Below are positions 48,001-56,067 of a DNA stretch of 64,000 bases, piece after piece. Origin of the DNA: Kuschelorhynchus macadamiae (lineage: Eukaryota; Arthropoda; Insecta; Coleoptera; Curculionidae); contig JAUTXW010000356.1 in the NCBI GenBank assembly GCA_030620095.1, positions 1,492,501-1,556,500 on the forward strand. The letters are read 5' to 3'. A model generated the notes under the pieces. The model did not search any database. It worked only from the letters and a program-made list of their open reading frames with translations, and was not told the DNA's origin. Every line of letters starts with the position of its first letter. The first letter of the stretch is position 1. The position numbers and the translations under genes were made by a program.

Positions 48001-49636
48001 CAAATGAGCCAGTGGAGTAACCGCACCTGCAATTGCATGCAAAAAAAACTAGTTTTTTTCTTATAAAATAAATTTTCGCGAAACGTTAAACCTTAGAAAT
48101 AAAACATATCAAGATGTTATAACAATCGAATAGATCCTTAGATCAAATAAAGAAGATGCGCCCCCATACATTCATAAGTAACAAAATAAATGGGAAAGTT
48201 AATAGTCATATCGCTTGGCCAGAATAAATCAATGAAATACGAAGCGGTAAAGTTGGAAAAATTATACTCAAGCTTTCTGCATAATACACTTAAAAACTAT
48301 AATGATATTAAAAAATACAATTCTTTTTTATTATGGATTATTTCGAAAACACTAAACCGGAACTGCACTTATAACTAAAAACTACGAATGCCAAAATAAA
48401 TGCAATTACAACCTCTATACTATTTTGTTTACGTTATCTTAACAGGTCAAGACTGCGTTGTCGCATTTCGCTGGTATACATTCTGTGTTACTAGTTTCAG
48501 CTAAGTAGGTACTTATTTTTAAAAATATTATTTTTCTGTTTTAGTTTTTGAACAATAAATTCCCTATAGCGTAATATATGCAATATTATATTTTGACACA
48601 ATATTTTTTTTCCATTTTTTAATTATTGTTTTCTATAGCTGTGCTCGATAAAACAAATATCTGATAGCATTAGGATCTCAGATTAAAAATAGGAACGCGC
48701 TTAGAATATGAAGTAATCTTGGTTCGTAAAATAATAATAATAATAGCGGACTCTTCTATACTATACGGTCCAACTCGATATTAAAAATGTTTTTATTGTA
48801 GGTATACCAACGCGTTACGAGCGTCGGCTAAAAGAAGTCAGGAAACTGAAGAAGAGAAGACGGAAAGGAGATTCAAAGACGCTATAAGAGCAGCACAAAG
48901 GAGAAAAATGGAAACACCTGAGGAGAGGGAGGAAAGACTTAGAAAAGACCGAGAAAGAGTGCAGATAAAGAGGATGGAAATCAAGCAGTCAGGTAATACT
49001 ATTTTTTGGCGTAAAGTTACGTTTGAGGGATATCGTTTGACGGATTGTAAAGATGTTGTTTAATCATTTGGTATCAGCTACTTTTGGAACTCGGTTTGGT
49101 ATTCACTATCTCTCAGTTCATGCGTATTCGATTACATGATCTTAATAAAGTTTGTTTTATGTTTTTCAGGAACTCAGCTACAGGGAGAAGACCGACTATG
49201 GCGAAGAAGAGAGCGATACACCAAGCGTACAGAATTTCCGGAAATGTTAAATATCTTAAAATCGATTCACTCGCATTTAACTGATAATCAAATAAAAAAA
49301 GAACACATTACTTCAGAAAATGTAAATAATTTGATACATTTTGTAAAATCTGCTCATCCAACCCTAAACGCAGTTTATTTAGAAGATGCAGTTGGGGCTT
49401 TTCTTTCGACTGAAGATTCCAATCTTTCTGGAAGTAGCTTTTCAAACGACTCTAGTCAACAGGAATCCATTACTTCTTTTGCAGATTCAAGTCTTTCAGA
49501 CAGCATTTCTTCAGCGGGGGAACTTATGCAATCCACGAACACCGAGGCGAATTTGAATTGTGAAGAAGAAAGTATGATTGAGCAGGTACAGGTAAAAGTT
49601 GAACCTGGAGTACAGAGTTTCCTACCTATAGAGTAA
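20923..49636 (+). CDS. THAP zinc-finger / STPR-repeat protein, 496 residues, nine exons
   Basis: Probable nuclear DNA-binding protein. Nine exons joined at GT-AG sites with matching phases give 1,491 nt including TAA. Residues 1-86 are a THAP C2CH finger: Cys5, Cys10, Cys60 and His63 as zinc ligands, with Pro24, Trp33, Phe64 and the AVP box at 83-85. Residues 100-175 are an acidic to basic linker. Residues 177-337 are seven contiguous 23-residue repeats of the form ETpEERexRLxKdRxRaxxxR, with Arg at position 21 invariant; a degenerate eighth follows (about 341-363). This is the STPR pattern first described in silkworm FMBP-1, which binds DNA. Residues 421-460 are Ser-rich and acidic. THAP and STPR are both DNA-binding modules, so a transcription-factor role is inferred; the target is unknown. 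I do not know a named orthologue. Exon boundaries were read by eye. Confidence 0.9.
22890..23935 (+). repeat. Internally repetitive dispersed family, long + copy
   Basis: About 1 kb, the longest copy. At least four diverged modules of the form 'gccgccattttgt ... ttcttacc ... tttgaagt ... ataagtagttttttag' in tandem, ending in the agctatgccgcgaacagata / gacagacgggccgacgg block and tacgaaggaagtaaaaa. The short - strand frame 23728-23910 is a translation of this tail. Confidence 0.75.
24233..24631. mobile_element. MITE with tacagggtgttcat termini
   Basis: The left end tacagggtgttcat and right end atgaacaccc are inverted. The arms continue pairing farther in (cgtcgaattttca and ac.gacaaagaaaaa blocks). 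About 400 bp, non-coding, lying in intron 1. Same terminal word as the mariner-like element at 17145. Confidence 0.7.
25330..25860 (+). pseudogene. Non-LTR retrotransposon RT relic (heavily decayed)
   Basis: Fragments in shifting frames on the + strand: IRTQDSGSRVPRVQF then LYIFFVP..DIPAF (the region before the catalytic loop), KTTKSKY, VKFLGRYLDTKLTCHYS, LNYAILFWKDSPEA. Their order matches the palm and thumb of a jockey-like RT. Many stops. Confidence 0.6.
25979..26011 (-). ncRNA. Hammerhead-like motif (CTGAAGA ... GAAAC), copy 1
   Basis: On the - strand CTGAAGA (26008-26002), a short self-complementary insert, then GCGAAACATGTC. CUGANGA and GAAA are the two invariant core strings of hammerhead ribozymes, and this word pair is common at the ends of Penelope-like retroelements. 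Stems I and III are not convincing here, so activity is unlikely. Confidence 0.3.
26442..26534 (+). other. Short frame (30 codons) in a GC-rich patch of intron 1
   Basis: Starts MSGADSVDLAQRTELPDELH in a roughly 120-base patch clearly richer in GC than its surroundings. A donor-like gttaaa lies inside the frame. No family recognised. It could be an alternative first exon or a repeat fragment. Confidence 0.2.
26684..26848 (+). other. Short frame (54 codons), unrecognised
   Basis: Begins MAINNRNLYYHNTSARNN and is rich in Asn, Arg and His. Lies 150 bases after the 26442 patch. No motif recognised. Listed only because both frames sit in sequence that looks unlike the rest of the intron. Confidence 0.15.
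27355..27935 (-). repeat. Internally repetitive dispersed family, - copy
   Basis: Contains the family words (aacaaaatggcggccaaat, actacttacccgattgactt, attaagggtaatatggagat) in reverse orientation, with three diverged modules in tandem. Confidence 0.75.
28815..28865 (+). ncRNA. Hammerhead-like motif (CTGAAGA ... GAAAC), copy 2
   Basis: CTGAAGA at 28824-28830, then GCCT (28832-28835) pairing with AGGC (28847-28850) as stem II, then GAAAC at 28851-28855. Upstream GGA/TCC (28811-28823) could form a short stem I, and ACGT (28807-28810) could pair with ACGT after GAA as stem III. The residue at the would-be cleavage position is G, which is not permitted, so this copy is probably inactive. It resembles the terminal motif of Penelope-like elements. 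Confidence 0.4.
29270..29725 (-). pseudogene. Non-LTR retrotransposon RT relic carrying the YADD box
   Basis: On the - strand PYIAYRLYADDLAIYCSS shows RT motif C (YADD) intact, followed by TPYKTGLY. After frameshifts, PNFLGMIFNSKLNRTD matches the conserved FLG block. Truncated at both ends. A different copy from the LINE at 15010. Confidence 0.75.
30006..30152 (+). CDS. THAP-STPR exon 2 (zinc ligands 3-4)
   Basis: After the acceptor gtttctag. Encodes the WV...LWQEF helix and EKHVCSDHF, which carries the last Cys and His ligands. Donor gtaaga at 30153; 147 nt. Confidence 0.92.
30217..30290 (+). CDS. THAP-STPR exon 3 (AVP box)
   Basis: Preceded by a 64-base intron. Encodes GLRHDAVPF, the THAP-terminal AVP box, then an acidic/Pro linker. 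Donor gtaagc at 30291; ends in phase 1. Confidence 0.9.
31250..31815 (-). pseudogene. P-element/THAP9-type transposase fragment
   Basis: On the - strand from about 31815: KPRWNEDEISKAFTLRY, then LPGISTLQKWASNLDLRSG, then (frameshift) KGVLAYDEVKVCSTYEYD, MARGLCDSWKQPIF, FDTKITK and VVACISDCGGGNMGLWKELG. These are consecutive blocks of the RNase H-like catalytic core of P-element transposases, the family to which THAP9 belongs. The sequence is truncated at both ends and has one or two frameshifts. It lies antisense in the intron of a THAP-domain gene, but its reading frame and sequence are independent of that gene. Confidence 0.8.
32504..33173. mobile_element. MITE with tacagggtgtccca termini, containing (AT)n
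   Basis: The left end tacagggtgtcccaatt.. and right end (reverse complement tggagtgtttcaaa..tttgggacat) are diverged inverted repeats. About 670 bp, non-coding. Internal (AT)n tract at 32945-33002. Confidence 0.55.
32945..33002. repeat. (AT)n microsatellite
   Basis: Uninterrupted AT run of about 58 bases. Confidence 0.95.
34586..34643 (+). CDS. THAP-STPR exon 4 (acidic linker)
   Basis: 58 nt after the acceptor tttttccgcag. Encodes VIADEILEPISVKVEDDSS; the xVKVED word resembles a sumoylation-type site. Donor gtattt is weak; ends in phase 2. Confidence 0.82.
34864..34888. repeat. Perfect GC-rich hairpin
   Basis: gtggggcatgg / ccatgccccac, 11-bp stem with a GGG loop, isolated in A/T-rich intron. 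Confidence 0.9.
36878..36895 (-). repeat. Interstitial TTAGG-type repeat
   Basis: cctaa x3 followed by cct, i.e. (TTAGG)n on the - strand. This is the arthropod telomere unit. Too short to mark a telomere. Confidence 0.8.
38820..38900 (+). CDS. THAP-STPR exon 5 (linker)
   Basis: 81 nt after the acceptor gtgtttttag. Encodes VDASKTEFLAQLSILQKNVV, predicted helical. Donor gtaagt at 38901; phase 2. Confidence 0.87.
38901..40042 (+). other. THAP-STPR intron 5
   Basis: 1,142 bases of A/T-rich sequence. The frame at 39602-39808 (-) is unrecognised. No repeats were identified. Confidence 0.7.
40043..40222 (+). CDS. THAP-STPR exon 6 (start of the STPR array)
   Basis: 180 nt. A basic segment (KTIRGKPRKSF, possible nuclear localisation signal) leads into repeat 1 (177-199) and the first nine codons plus two bases of repeat 2. 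Donor gtaaat at 40223. Confidence 0.9.
40905..41495. mobile_element. Fold-back element with ~130-bp arms
   Basis: The left arm 40905-41035 and right arm 41363-41495 are inverted, with shared words aaacaaaattgtcaaata, ttaaagttgac and tatgctcacaaaat. The 330-base centre is non-coding. The frame at 41368-41592 is a translation of the right arm. Confidence 0.75.
43180..44830 (-). pseudogene. Non-LTR retrotransposon (endonuclease end through RT), decayed
   Basis: On the - strand from about 44760: TATYKPPRIPKTGFSTD (endonuclease C-terminal YRPP-type block), then the open frame 44610-44263 (LSTMGVLGFKSLINSITR, SWSRWH...), then LSPNQFGI and STSDAM, a disrupted LAKGFDTVSH (motif A), FADDTVLVFEGDTW (motif C, near 43800) and IRCGIVVWGGLYQN (thumb) near 43530. 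Several frameshifts, stops and a small insertion in motif A. Lies in intron 6. Confidence 0.8.
44871..45077 (+). CDS. THAP-STPR exon 7 (exactly three repeat lengths)
   Basis: 207 nt = 3 x 69. Runs from codon 10 of repeat 2 through repeats 3 (ETEEQREIRLEKTRLRAAER) and 4 (MTPEEREIWRLKNRIQTRER) to codon 10 of repeat 5. Both boundaries fall after the second base of an Arg codon. Donor gtaaat at 45078. Confidence 0.92.
45300..46215 (-). pseudogene. hAT-superfamily (ZMYM1-like) transposase, C-terminal part, decayed
   Basis: On the - strand: VVSQSYDEAAFMSG near 46130 (the QCYDGA-type block of this family), then the open frame 45915-45691 with KEVCDILINQTKDRF, then KFKEYETKFPTNNF, ALATLQLFIDRNLTESF, and finally KRSVSTFKRIKSLLRNTM with SIEKE near 45340-45440, which is the hAT dimerisation region. 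Stops and shifts between blocks. Such ZMYM1-like genes are common hAT derivatives in animal genomes. Confidence 0.75.
46426..47429 (-). pseudogene. Crypton-like tyrosine recombinase (frameshifted)
   Basis: On the - strand the start at 47429 reads METFDSKQAAEDALVDILRS (N-terminal SAM-like part). After shifts, the frame 47155-46703 carries LIFGVAGACRSDELVEL (catalytic Arg I, box 1), ICRKYMALRK and QPVGKNTFGKLPQKVA. After a shift near 46770, GHCFRRTSTSLLAG (His-x2-Arg, box 2), VLKRHRR*KS (one stop where W is expected) and VVAERYVENSINN (Tyr nucleophile), then a Ser/Asn-rich tail to 46426. All catalytic residues R-H-R-Y are still readable, but in at least three frames. The family is widespread in arthropods as an integrase-like mobile gene; assignment to Cryptons is by overall motif style. 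Confidence 0.8.
48802..48992 (+). CDS. THAP-STPR exon 8 (repeats 5-7)
   Basis: 191 nt after the acceptor attgtag. Starts at the same repeat codon as exon 7 and encodes the rest of repeat 5 (ALRASAKRSQ), repeat 6 (ETEEEKTERRFKDAIRAAQR) and repeat 7 (ETPEEREERLRKDRERVQIK). Donor gtaata at 48993; phase 1. Confidence 0.92.
49170..49636 (+). CDS. THAP-STPR exon 9 (terminal)
   Basis: After a 177-base intron and the acceptor gtttttcag. Begins with a degenerate eighth repeat (EDRLWRRRERYTKR), then a probably helical block (LNILKSIHSHLTDNQIKKEH to about residue 420), a Ser-rich acidic stretch (421-460) and an acidic end, with TAA at 49634-49636. The longer frame opening at 49136 begins inside the intron and is not the protein start. 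Confidence 0.92.
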
Positions 49637-50325
49637 TTAATATTAAGAGTTAATTAAATTATTTTAAGCTATTTTTGTGCAATGTAATATATTACTTAAT
49701 AGACAGTTGTTAAGGTATTTTTGCTACAGCTACTTCTGAAAATACTTGAATTAGGCAATAAGATCAACATAAGTTGATGTTTTGTAGAAGTGAGGGTTTA
49801 TTTTCTTTCTTTCAACACCTACAAGAGAATTTAGCCCGTCTCTGTTATATAATTAGATTGCCTCCCTGAGAACAGAATGTCTGAAACTGCACTAGTGGAG
49901 TCCATCTACCAGAAATTTTTGTGAAAAAAAAACTGCTTTTACCCTTTGGGTTTATTTGTGTAAACATGTGGGTGACATCCAAGAGGAAGGGAATCATAAG
50001 GTTTTGCATTGCACCATTGCACAACTCTAAAAGTAATAGATATTTTTTGACTTTCGTACAAGAAATGTCAAAAATCCAGTCGTCCTGCAATGAAGACTCA
50101 GGATTTTACTGTCTCCGGAAATAACGAAGCCAAATCTCATGGAGTGTGTTTGGTTCGAGCGACGGCGACAGGATAACATGAGTCACAAGATACACAGACG
50201 AAATAAGAGCAAAAAGTAGCTTACGTAAATATGTTATTTACCGGTCACGTAGGGCGACACTAACGGAGATCATAGAATACACATTAGTATATATTTAAGA
50301 AGTGTGCTACTTCAATAAGAATAAA
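49637..50325 (+). other. Probable 3' UTR of THAP-STPR; AATAAA at 50320
   Basis: First canonical AATAAA on the + strand is at 50320-50325, giving a 3' UTR of about 700 bases if used. The stretch also contains a possible hAT-like relic on the - strand (49845-50090). Confidence 0.4.
49845..50090 (-). pseudogene. Possible hAT-like transposase fragment
   Basis: An 81-codon open frame with PFLLDVTHMFTQINPKGKSS, which has the spacing of the 'FL.D.T.HLN.LN..LQGK' block of GTF2IRD2/ZBED-like hAT transposases. The flanking parts of the frame fit poorly. Weak evidence. Confidence 0.3.
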
Positions 50326-51474
50326 AGTTTGGCAGGACTAGGGTGCTATTGTTTGAACATAAGTTATTGTTAAAAAAATCTTTCGTGTATCTGATAACCT
50401 TTTTGTACGAAAAATATGTAAAACATTTTTTTTTCTTGACAATTTGGAACAGAAATATTTTTGTCCTACCAAACTTATTATTATTGAAGTAGCACCTTAT
50501 CTAAATAGATATTATTTTTTGTCTATCTTATGACCCATTTTAGTACTGTCTGACAGGTAAATAATATATTTTTACTACTAGCTAGTAACAACAATTTTGA
50601 ATAGTGCTGTTTTGTTTGTTTAGCTAAAAAGGAACTTTTCATTTCCATTTACTTTGTGTACTGTGTGTTATTTTTAAGTAAAACAATTTATAACGTCCTT
50701 AGATAACTGCCAAAAACAAAAAAAACTAAAGATGAAAATACCAAAATTTGTTTTAGTTTTTTGTGACTTAATTGGCCAACCCAGTTATAATATAAATACA
50801 TTTTTTACGACACAAGCCACAAAGTTTGTTAAAAATATTGTAATGTTGTTTTAAATCCCAAGATAGCGGGTTTCTTGTTTTTATACACGACATTCATTTC
50901 TATAGTACACTTGATATTTGTGTGTGAAATTTGAAGTCGGAATTTTTTTTATATTTTAATAGGTCGTCTTTTTGTTCCACCACACTGAATTCGCACCAAA
51001 ATTTTACGATTGAATACAAATTTCACACTTGATTATTCATCAACTCAATAAATAGTTTCTTGATAATGATTTTTAAAACACTTTCAGTAGACCACTGTTT
51101 TGTTCTACTATATTGAGGTTTTGTAAAAATGTTAGCAATTTAATTGCTATATGATTCTTGATTTTTAGGGATCTAGGATGATGTTGAGGGGGGGCGAAAA
51201 TGTTGTTTAAGTAAATTATGGACCTTTTATTGGTAGTCAAATTAAGATTCTTAAGACATGTAAAACAGATAAATGGTGAACCTGTGAACCTAGAGATCCC
51301 GCTCAGGGGGAGGGGCGAATTCGATGCAGTGCTAGTTTTATATGTAACATTGTAACAACAATGGGTATGCCCTGGGGTGGGGGGACGCTGCCTCTTTTGC
51401 CTCCTCTCTCAATCCGCCATTGTTGATTTTTGAATAAAATTTTAAAGTTAAATGTAAAATACACACAAAAAACA
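50326..51474. other. Intergenic with one repeat-family copy
   Basis: No gene was seen. 50865-51175 carries the dispersed family words (tttgaagtcgg, cttgattattcatcaac, actgttttgttctact). A G-rich patch lies at 51185-51195 and a GC-rich repeat end near 51370-51415. Confidence 0.6.
50865..51175 (+). repeat. Dispersed family, short + copy
   Basis: Two diverged modules of the family at 13670-14117 in the same orientation, truncated before the terminal block. Confidence 0.6.
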
Positions 51475-51478
51475 TTAA

Positions 51479-51684
51479 CCCCCGTATTCACTAAACAGGT
51501 TTAAATTTAGATCAGGTCTAACTTTAAAATGACGTAAGCAACAAATGAACAAATAATATTTCTAAATGTCTAAATTACAAAATGACAGTGACATAAGCAA
51601 AACATAACTGGTAAACTAACAGTTTTAGTTACCATATTAATTAGATCTAGACTAACTCTTAAACCTTTTTAGTAAATATGAGGG
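51479..51684. mobile_element. piggyBac-type MITE with TTAA target sites
   Basis: 206 bp. Ends CCCCCGTATTCACTAAA and (reverse complement) CCCTCATATTTACTAAA are inverted. Both flanks are TTAA (51475-51478, 51685-51688), the piggyBac target. The inverted repeats extend to about 45 bases with mismatches. Non-coding. Confidence 0.85.
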
Positions 51685-51813
51685 TTAAAATTTCACATAG
51701 TTGATGTGCTCACTACCATGGAAGTCATGGAACTCACAGTCAGTCGTCACCCCCTACTGGCTTATGCCGGCCAGGCTGCCACTCCGTCTGATAAATAACA
51801 TATTAACTTTCAC

Positions 51814-52032
51814 CCCTGTATTCATTAAAAATGTTAAGATTTAGACCAAGTCTAGCTGCTATGGTACTTAAAACTCTTAGTTCGCCAGTTATGTTTGGTT
51901 TGTCACTGTCATTTTGTAATTTTGATATTTAGAAAAAATATTTGTTCAATTGTTAAAAATGTCATCTTAAACCTATAACTATCAAGTTAGACCTGGTCTA
52001 AATTTAAACCTCTTTAGTGAATACTGGTGTAA
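51814..52032. mobile_element. Second copy of the piggyBac-type MITE, opposite orientation
   Basis: The reverse complement matches 51479-51684 nearly throughout, including attacaaaatgacagtgaca. Its TTAA flanks are less clean than those of the first copy. Confidence 0.75.
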
Positions 52033-53624
52033 TTATTCATTTAAGAAATAACAAAAAAAAAAAACATGAAACCAATACATTTCATGAGAGTAAGGTAATA
52101 TTTGAAAAATATGCTTATAGTTCTTGAGTTCACGACCAAAATGTGTATTCATCGCTGCGCGTCTGATAAAATGACTCATGGTTTAGAATGACATTCTGAT
52201 ATTACTCCTAGATTTTTACACTCTGAGTCCAGTCACTGCTTTAGTGACGGAGGAGGGGAATTGTAAGAAGTCGAGTATATGTGGACTCATCGTTGCGCGT
52301 CTGATATTTAGGGCTTTGGTTCATTTTAATATTTTGAAAATACAAAACCAATATAAAGCGTGGTCGTAAACAATGTTTTAATATAGGGACCTTTTAAAAA
52401 ATGGGACTCAAAATGCATTTAAAATAATAATTCATTTAAAATATAGTTCACGCGTTGCAAGCATGGATAATGTTCAATAACAACTGATGTCTAAAAAGCA
52501 TCATCCATAATCCACTCGGTATATAAATGTAACCCCAAAAGCGGCCGGAGGACGAGATTCAATTTTGTCTAGGGGGGGAGGTCAAAATCAATTTTTTACC
52601 ATAGTATTATGTAATATATAATATTTGCATTTCCCAAAGGGCCCCCCTTGCCTCTCTCTTCGGGACCCCGTGGTGATACATAGGTGAAAAAAGCAGCCGG
52701 TAGTTATAAAACAGATGCTCAAGCTAGTATTTGCTATGTAGTTCTGTAATATATACGGGTTTTACAAATTTAATAAAGCACTCAACTCAAGTTTCTGCTG
52801 CCGTGTTTAAAGATGCCTGTGTGGATCTTTTTCAAGTATTGGTTTACTAATTGTACAGGGGGTTTCAATTACGTCCGCAAATGTGTCAAAATTCATATTT
52901 CTTGGCACCTCTCTTTATTCACTAGAGTCATTTCTCTAAAACTATTTTTGGTGCAAGTTATTGAAATGAACACATTATATTTGCATCTGAGGATTCTGGG
53001 GAGTAATTCATAATAATAACTAAATGGATATTATGACCTTATATGCTGATTTTTTTAAAACTATAACTTGTGTGGAATCAAATTACTCGTAAAAAAATAT
53101 CTATTTCATCATCCCGATAAGCCTCCTCCTCCTATTAAAAAATGAGATTTTCTTAAAAATGTGTTTAAGTGATATTTAAATGGTGTGATAGTCGTTTTCG
53201 CTAAATCACAGCACTCTAGATTATAAAAGAAAAACTGAATTGAAAAAATAGCTTAGCATGTCAAAATGACATAGTTTTACTTAGAATTTCACAACGAATA
53301 TATGCAAACATATATAGGGTGTCCCATTACAAAATTAAGACGTAGTAGCGGAAATTAGAAAATTATACGGCAACACCGTTATGGGAAAAAAATTCTAAAT
53401 TCTAAATTATGTAATGTATATGTAACAAACCAAAATTTTATTCCAATATGTAGGCAAAATTGGGCACTTATTTGTGGCAGCTGTAGGTATATTGTATATT
53501 ATCTTGTGAAGTGCAGTTTTTTGTTGCCCTGCTCGTACACGCAATGCTTCCTTATCTAAAATTGTTTTTTACAGAATTTTTTGTTTTCAATCTTATGTAC
53601 ACCTTTTTATGTAATATATGACAG
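52033..53624. other. Intergenic; duplicated block, otherwise unrecognised
   Basis: 52984-53235 is one half of a direct duplication. 'cgctgcgcgtctgat' and 'cgttgcgcgtctgat' recur at about 52154 and 52290. No gene was seen. Confidence 0.6.
52984..53235 (+). repeat. Direct duplication, copy 1
   Basis: Matches 54062-54345 over its whole length with small indels: gcatctgagg.ttctgggg, tgtgtttaagtgatatttaa and aaatcacagcactct in the same order. Copies are about 1.09 kb apart. Confidence 0.85.
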
Positions 53625-54060
53625 GGTCCCTAGATGCCAAAAATATGTTTTCTCAATTCCGTAGGTCTGTCTGTTCACGGCAAAGGTTATAAAACTACTT
53701 ATCCGATTAGTTTTAAATATTGATAAAAAATTAAGGGTCATTTTTTCATATAGGAATGACCTGGTAATATTATGGTAAAAATCCGATATGGCGAAGCGAA
53801 TTCGCGGCTTAGTGAAATGTTTAAAAAAATATTACTAAAACACTACTTATCCAGTTTACTTTAAAAATCAAATGTTGCCTAGGAATAAATGATCTAGTAA
53901 AATGTTGGTATGAATACAACATAAAACAAAATCAGCCTGTAAAAATTTCTTGTTAAATTGGTTTCAAATTTTGTGCAAAAATTACGTGTGATATAGAGAT
54001 GAACTGGTAAAACTGTGACACCAATGCATCGTTGGCAGGCAAATAAAATGTTTGTAATCG
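53625..54060 (-). repeat. Dispersed family, - copy
   Basis: Starts with the terminal block reversed (gggtccctagatgcc, ttttctcaattccgtaggtc) and continues through two modules (aaactacttatccgattag, aattaagggtcat). Confidence 0.7.
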
Positions 54061-54061
54061 C

Positions 54062-54345
54062 GAATTTTACTGCATCTGAGGGTTCTGGGGAATAATTCAT
54101 AAGAAAGTATATATTTGAACTTAAATGGATATTGACATTATATGCTGATTTTTTTTTAAACCGTACATTATTGTGTGGAATTAAATTACTCGTAAAAAAT
54201 GAACCATTTGTGATTCCCATAAGCCACCCCCTCCCATTAAAAATGAGATTTTCTTAAACATGTGTTTAAGTGATATTTAAATGGGTGTGATAGATGGATA
54301 TTAGTCGTTTTCCCTAAATCACAGCACTCTCGATTATAAAATAAA
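54062..54345 (+). repeat. Direct duplication, copy 2
   Basis: Second copy of 52984-53235, flanked on both sides by - strand copies of the dispersed family. Confidence 0.85.
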
Positions 54346-54354
54346 CGTTTTGGG

Positions 54355-54790
54355 ATCACTGGATGTCAAAAAACATGTTTTCTCAATTCCGTCGGTCTGT
54401 CTGTCTGTCAGTTCACCACATGGCTAATAAAATTACTTATCGGATTAATTTCAAATTATGTTAAAAAAATATACTAAAAAACTAAATACCTATCGAACTT
54501 ACCTTACTTTTGCACAAAAATAAAGGAATGAATTGGTAATATCTTGATACGAATTATAGATGGCAAAATGAAATGGCGGCTTGATACAATATTTGAAAAT
54601 CAGCCTGAAAAAACTACTTTTTAGATTGATTTCAAATTGTATGCAAGAATTACATTTAATTCTGATCTAGAGCTGATCAAATTTTGATACAATTTTTTTT
54701 TAAATGAGTGTAACAACTACTACAATTTACTTTAAATTGTACCCAAATATCAAGTGTGGTATAGGTAGAAACTAGTAAAATATTGGGACG
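54355..54790 (-). repeat. Dispersed family, - copy
   Basis: Terminal block reversed (ttttctcaattccgtcggtc) followed by modules with aaattacttatcggatta and gatttcaaattgtatgcaag. Confidence 0.7.
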
Positions 54791-56067
54791 AAAGACAGTA
54801 TATATGTGTTACCAAATGACTATGCGGGGAACTAAATTGGTTCACCCTTTTTTCCCAATGCCTAAATAATTCATAACGAAGGTAAAGTTCCTGGTAAAGA
54901 AAATTTACCGAACTTTTTTATTTTAAAAAAATTGTCTGATGGAGATTAGCAACTGACTATTTGGTCCGATATTCTACAGTGGCGTAATTACAAACAACAA
55001 AGGTGCAGCGGCGAGTAATTTTTTTTCGGCTGAAAAGAATTATTCGCGATGCAACAAGACTTCGCGTCTGATATTCTGGATTTAGCTTTTTAATAACCTA
55101 TAATTCTCAAATTTGGAATATCCGACACGCAGAGACGACTTTACATACACTCCATTTCTTGCAGCTTCCGCCATCCACCAATAAAACACCGACTGGACTG
55201 TGGGCGTATAGTCTAGGAACGGTATCAAAATATAAGTATTATATGTTAAACTGACCACTTCATGCCAAATGCAAAGAAAATAATAGTTTCTTTGCTAATA
55301 TACTTTATTTCAGTGGAACATAAACAAGGTTTGTTCCATTTTCGACGTAAAACCTCGTGGCGTGGTGCAGCGGGAGCGTGCTCGAGTTTCATTGCAAATG
55401 ATGTATGTTCGAATTTCGGTTCGGACGATGACTTTTTTTTAACATAACCACAGCGTAGATATTTCTGCTTTGCATAGGAAATACAAAATAATAAAAAACA
55501 AGATATTCTATAATGTTTAATATTGTACATGGTATAAATAAACACTGCATACTCGAAGTTAATAAATAATATAATGTATATACAAATTTGCATAAAATAA
55601 CATAAATATATAAAAATATAAAACCTGTACAAAAATATCAACCATCACGTCGGTTGACTTATAAAAGGACTAATGGCAGTTTTAAATGCTAGGTTCTTGG
55701 GAATATTTACAATGAAATTTTTTATGTGCACTTCAAAAAGTTAAATTAATCCACAGATGAGTTAAAGTATCTTAAAATAATAATTATGGGTATAAACATA
55801 ATGGACGCACTTGATATATACTTAGGTTCTAATCTAACAGTTATTACAGTTATCCTTTAGCAAGTTTGTTTTATTTGTAAACTTTATAACTAGGGTTTCC
55901 ACTTTTACCACTAAGTTTAAATCAGTATTTGTTAATAGGTTCATAAAAAATGGGTCAAATATTGAATGATTTCTTATTTTCTAGTGTTAGTATGCAATTA
56001 TGACCAGTAACGATAAAAAATTCATGTAAATACTTATTTGACAATACTTTCTAAAATCGAAATGAAT

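Larger units (their letters stand above)
45078..48801 (+). other. THAP-STPR intron 7 (3.7 kb)
   Basis: Mostly two transposon relics on the - strand: hAT-like (45300-46215) and Crypton-like (46426-47429). 47430-48801 is A/T-rich, with a small stem near 47680-47704 (tgggctccgccc) and no gene. Confidence 0.8.

Noticed and set aside
55356..55440. Functional tRNA gene
   Set aside because: A and B boxes and a T-run are present, but acceptor and T stems do not pair.
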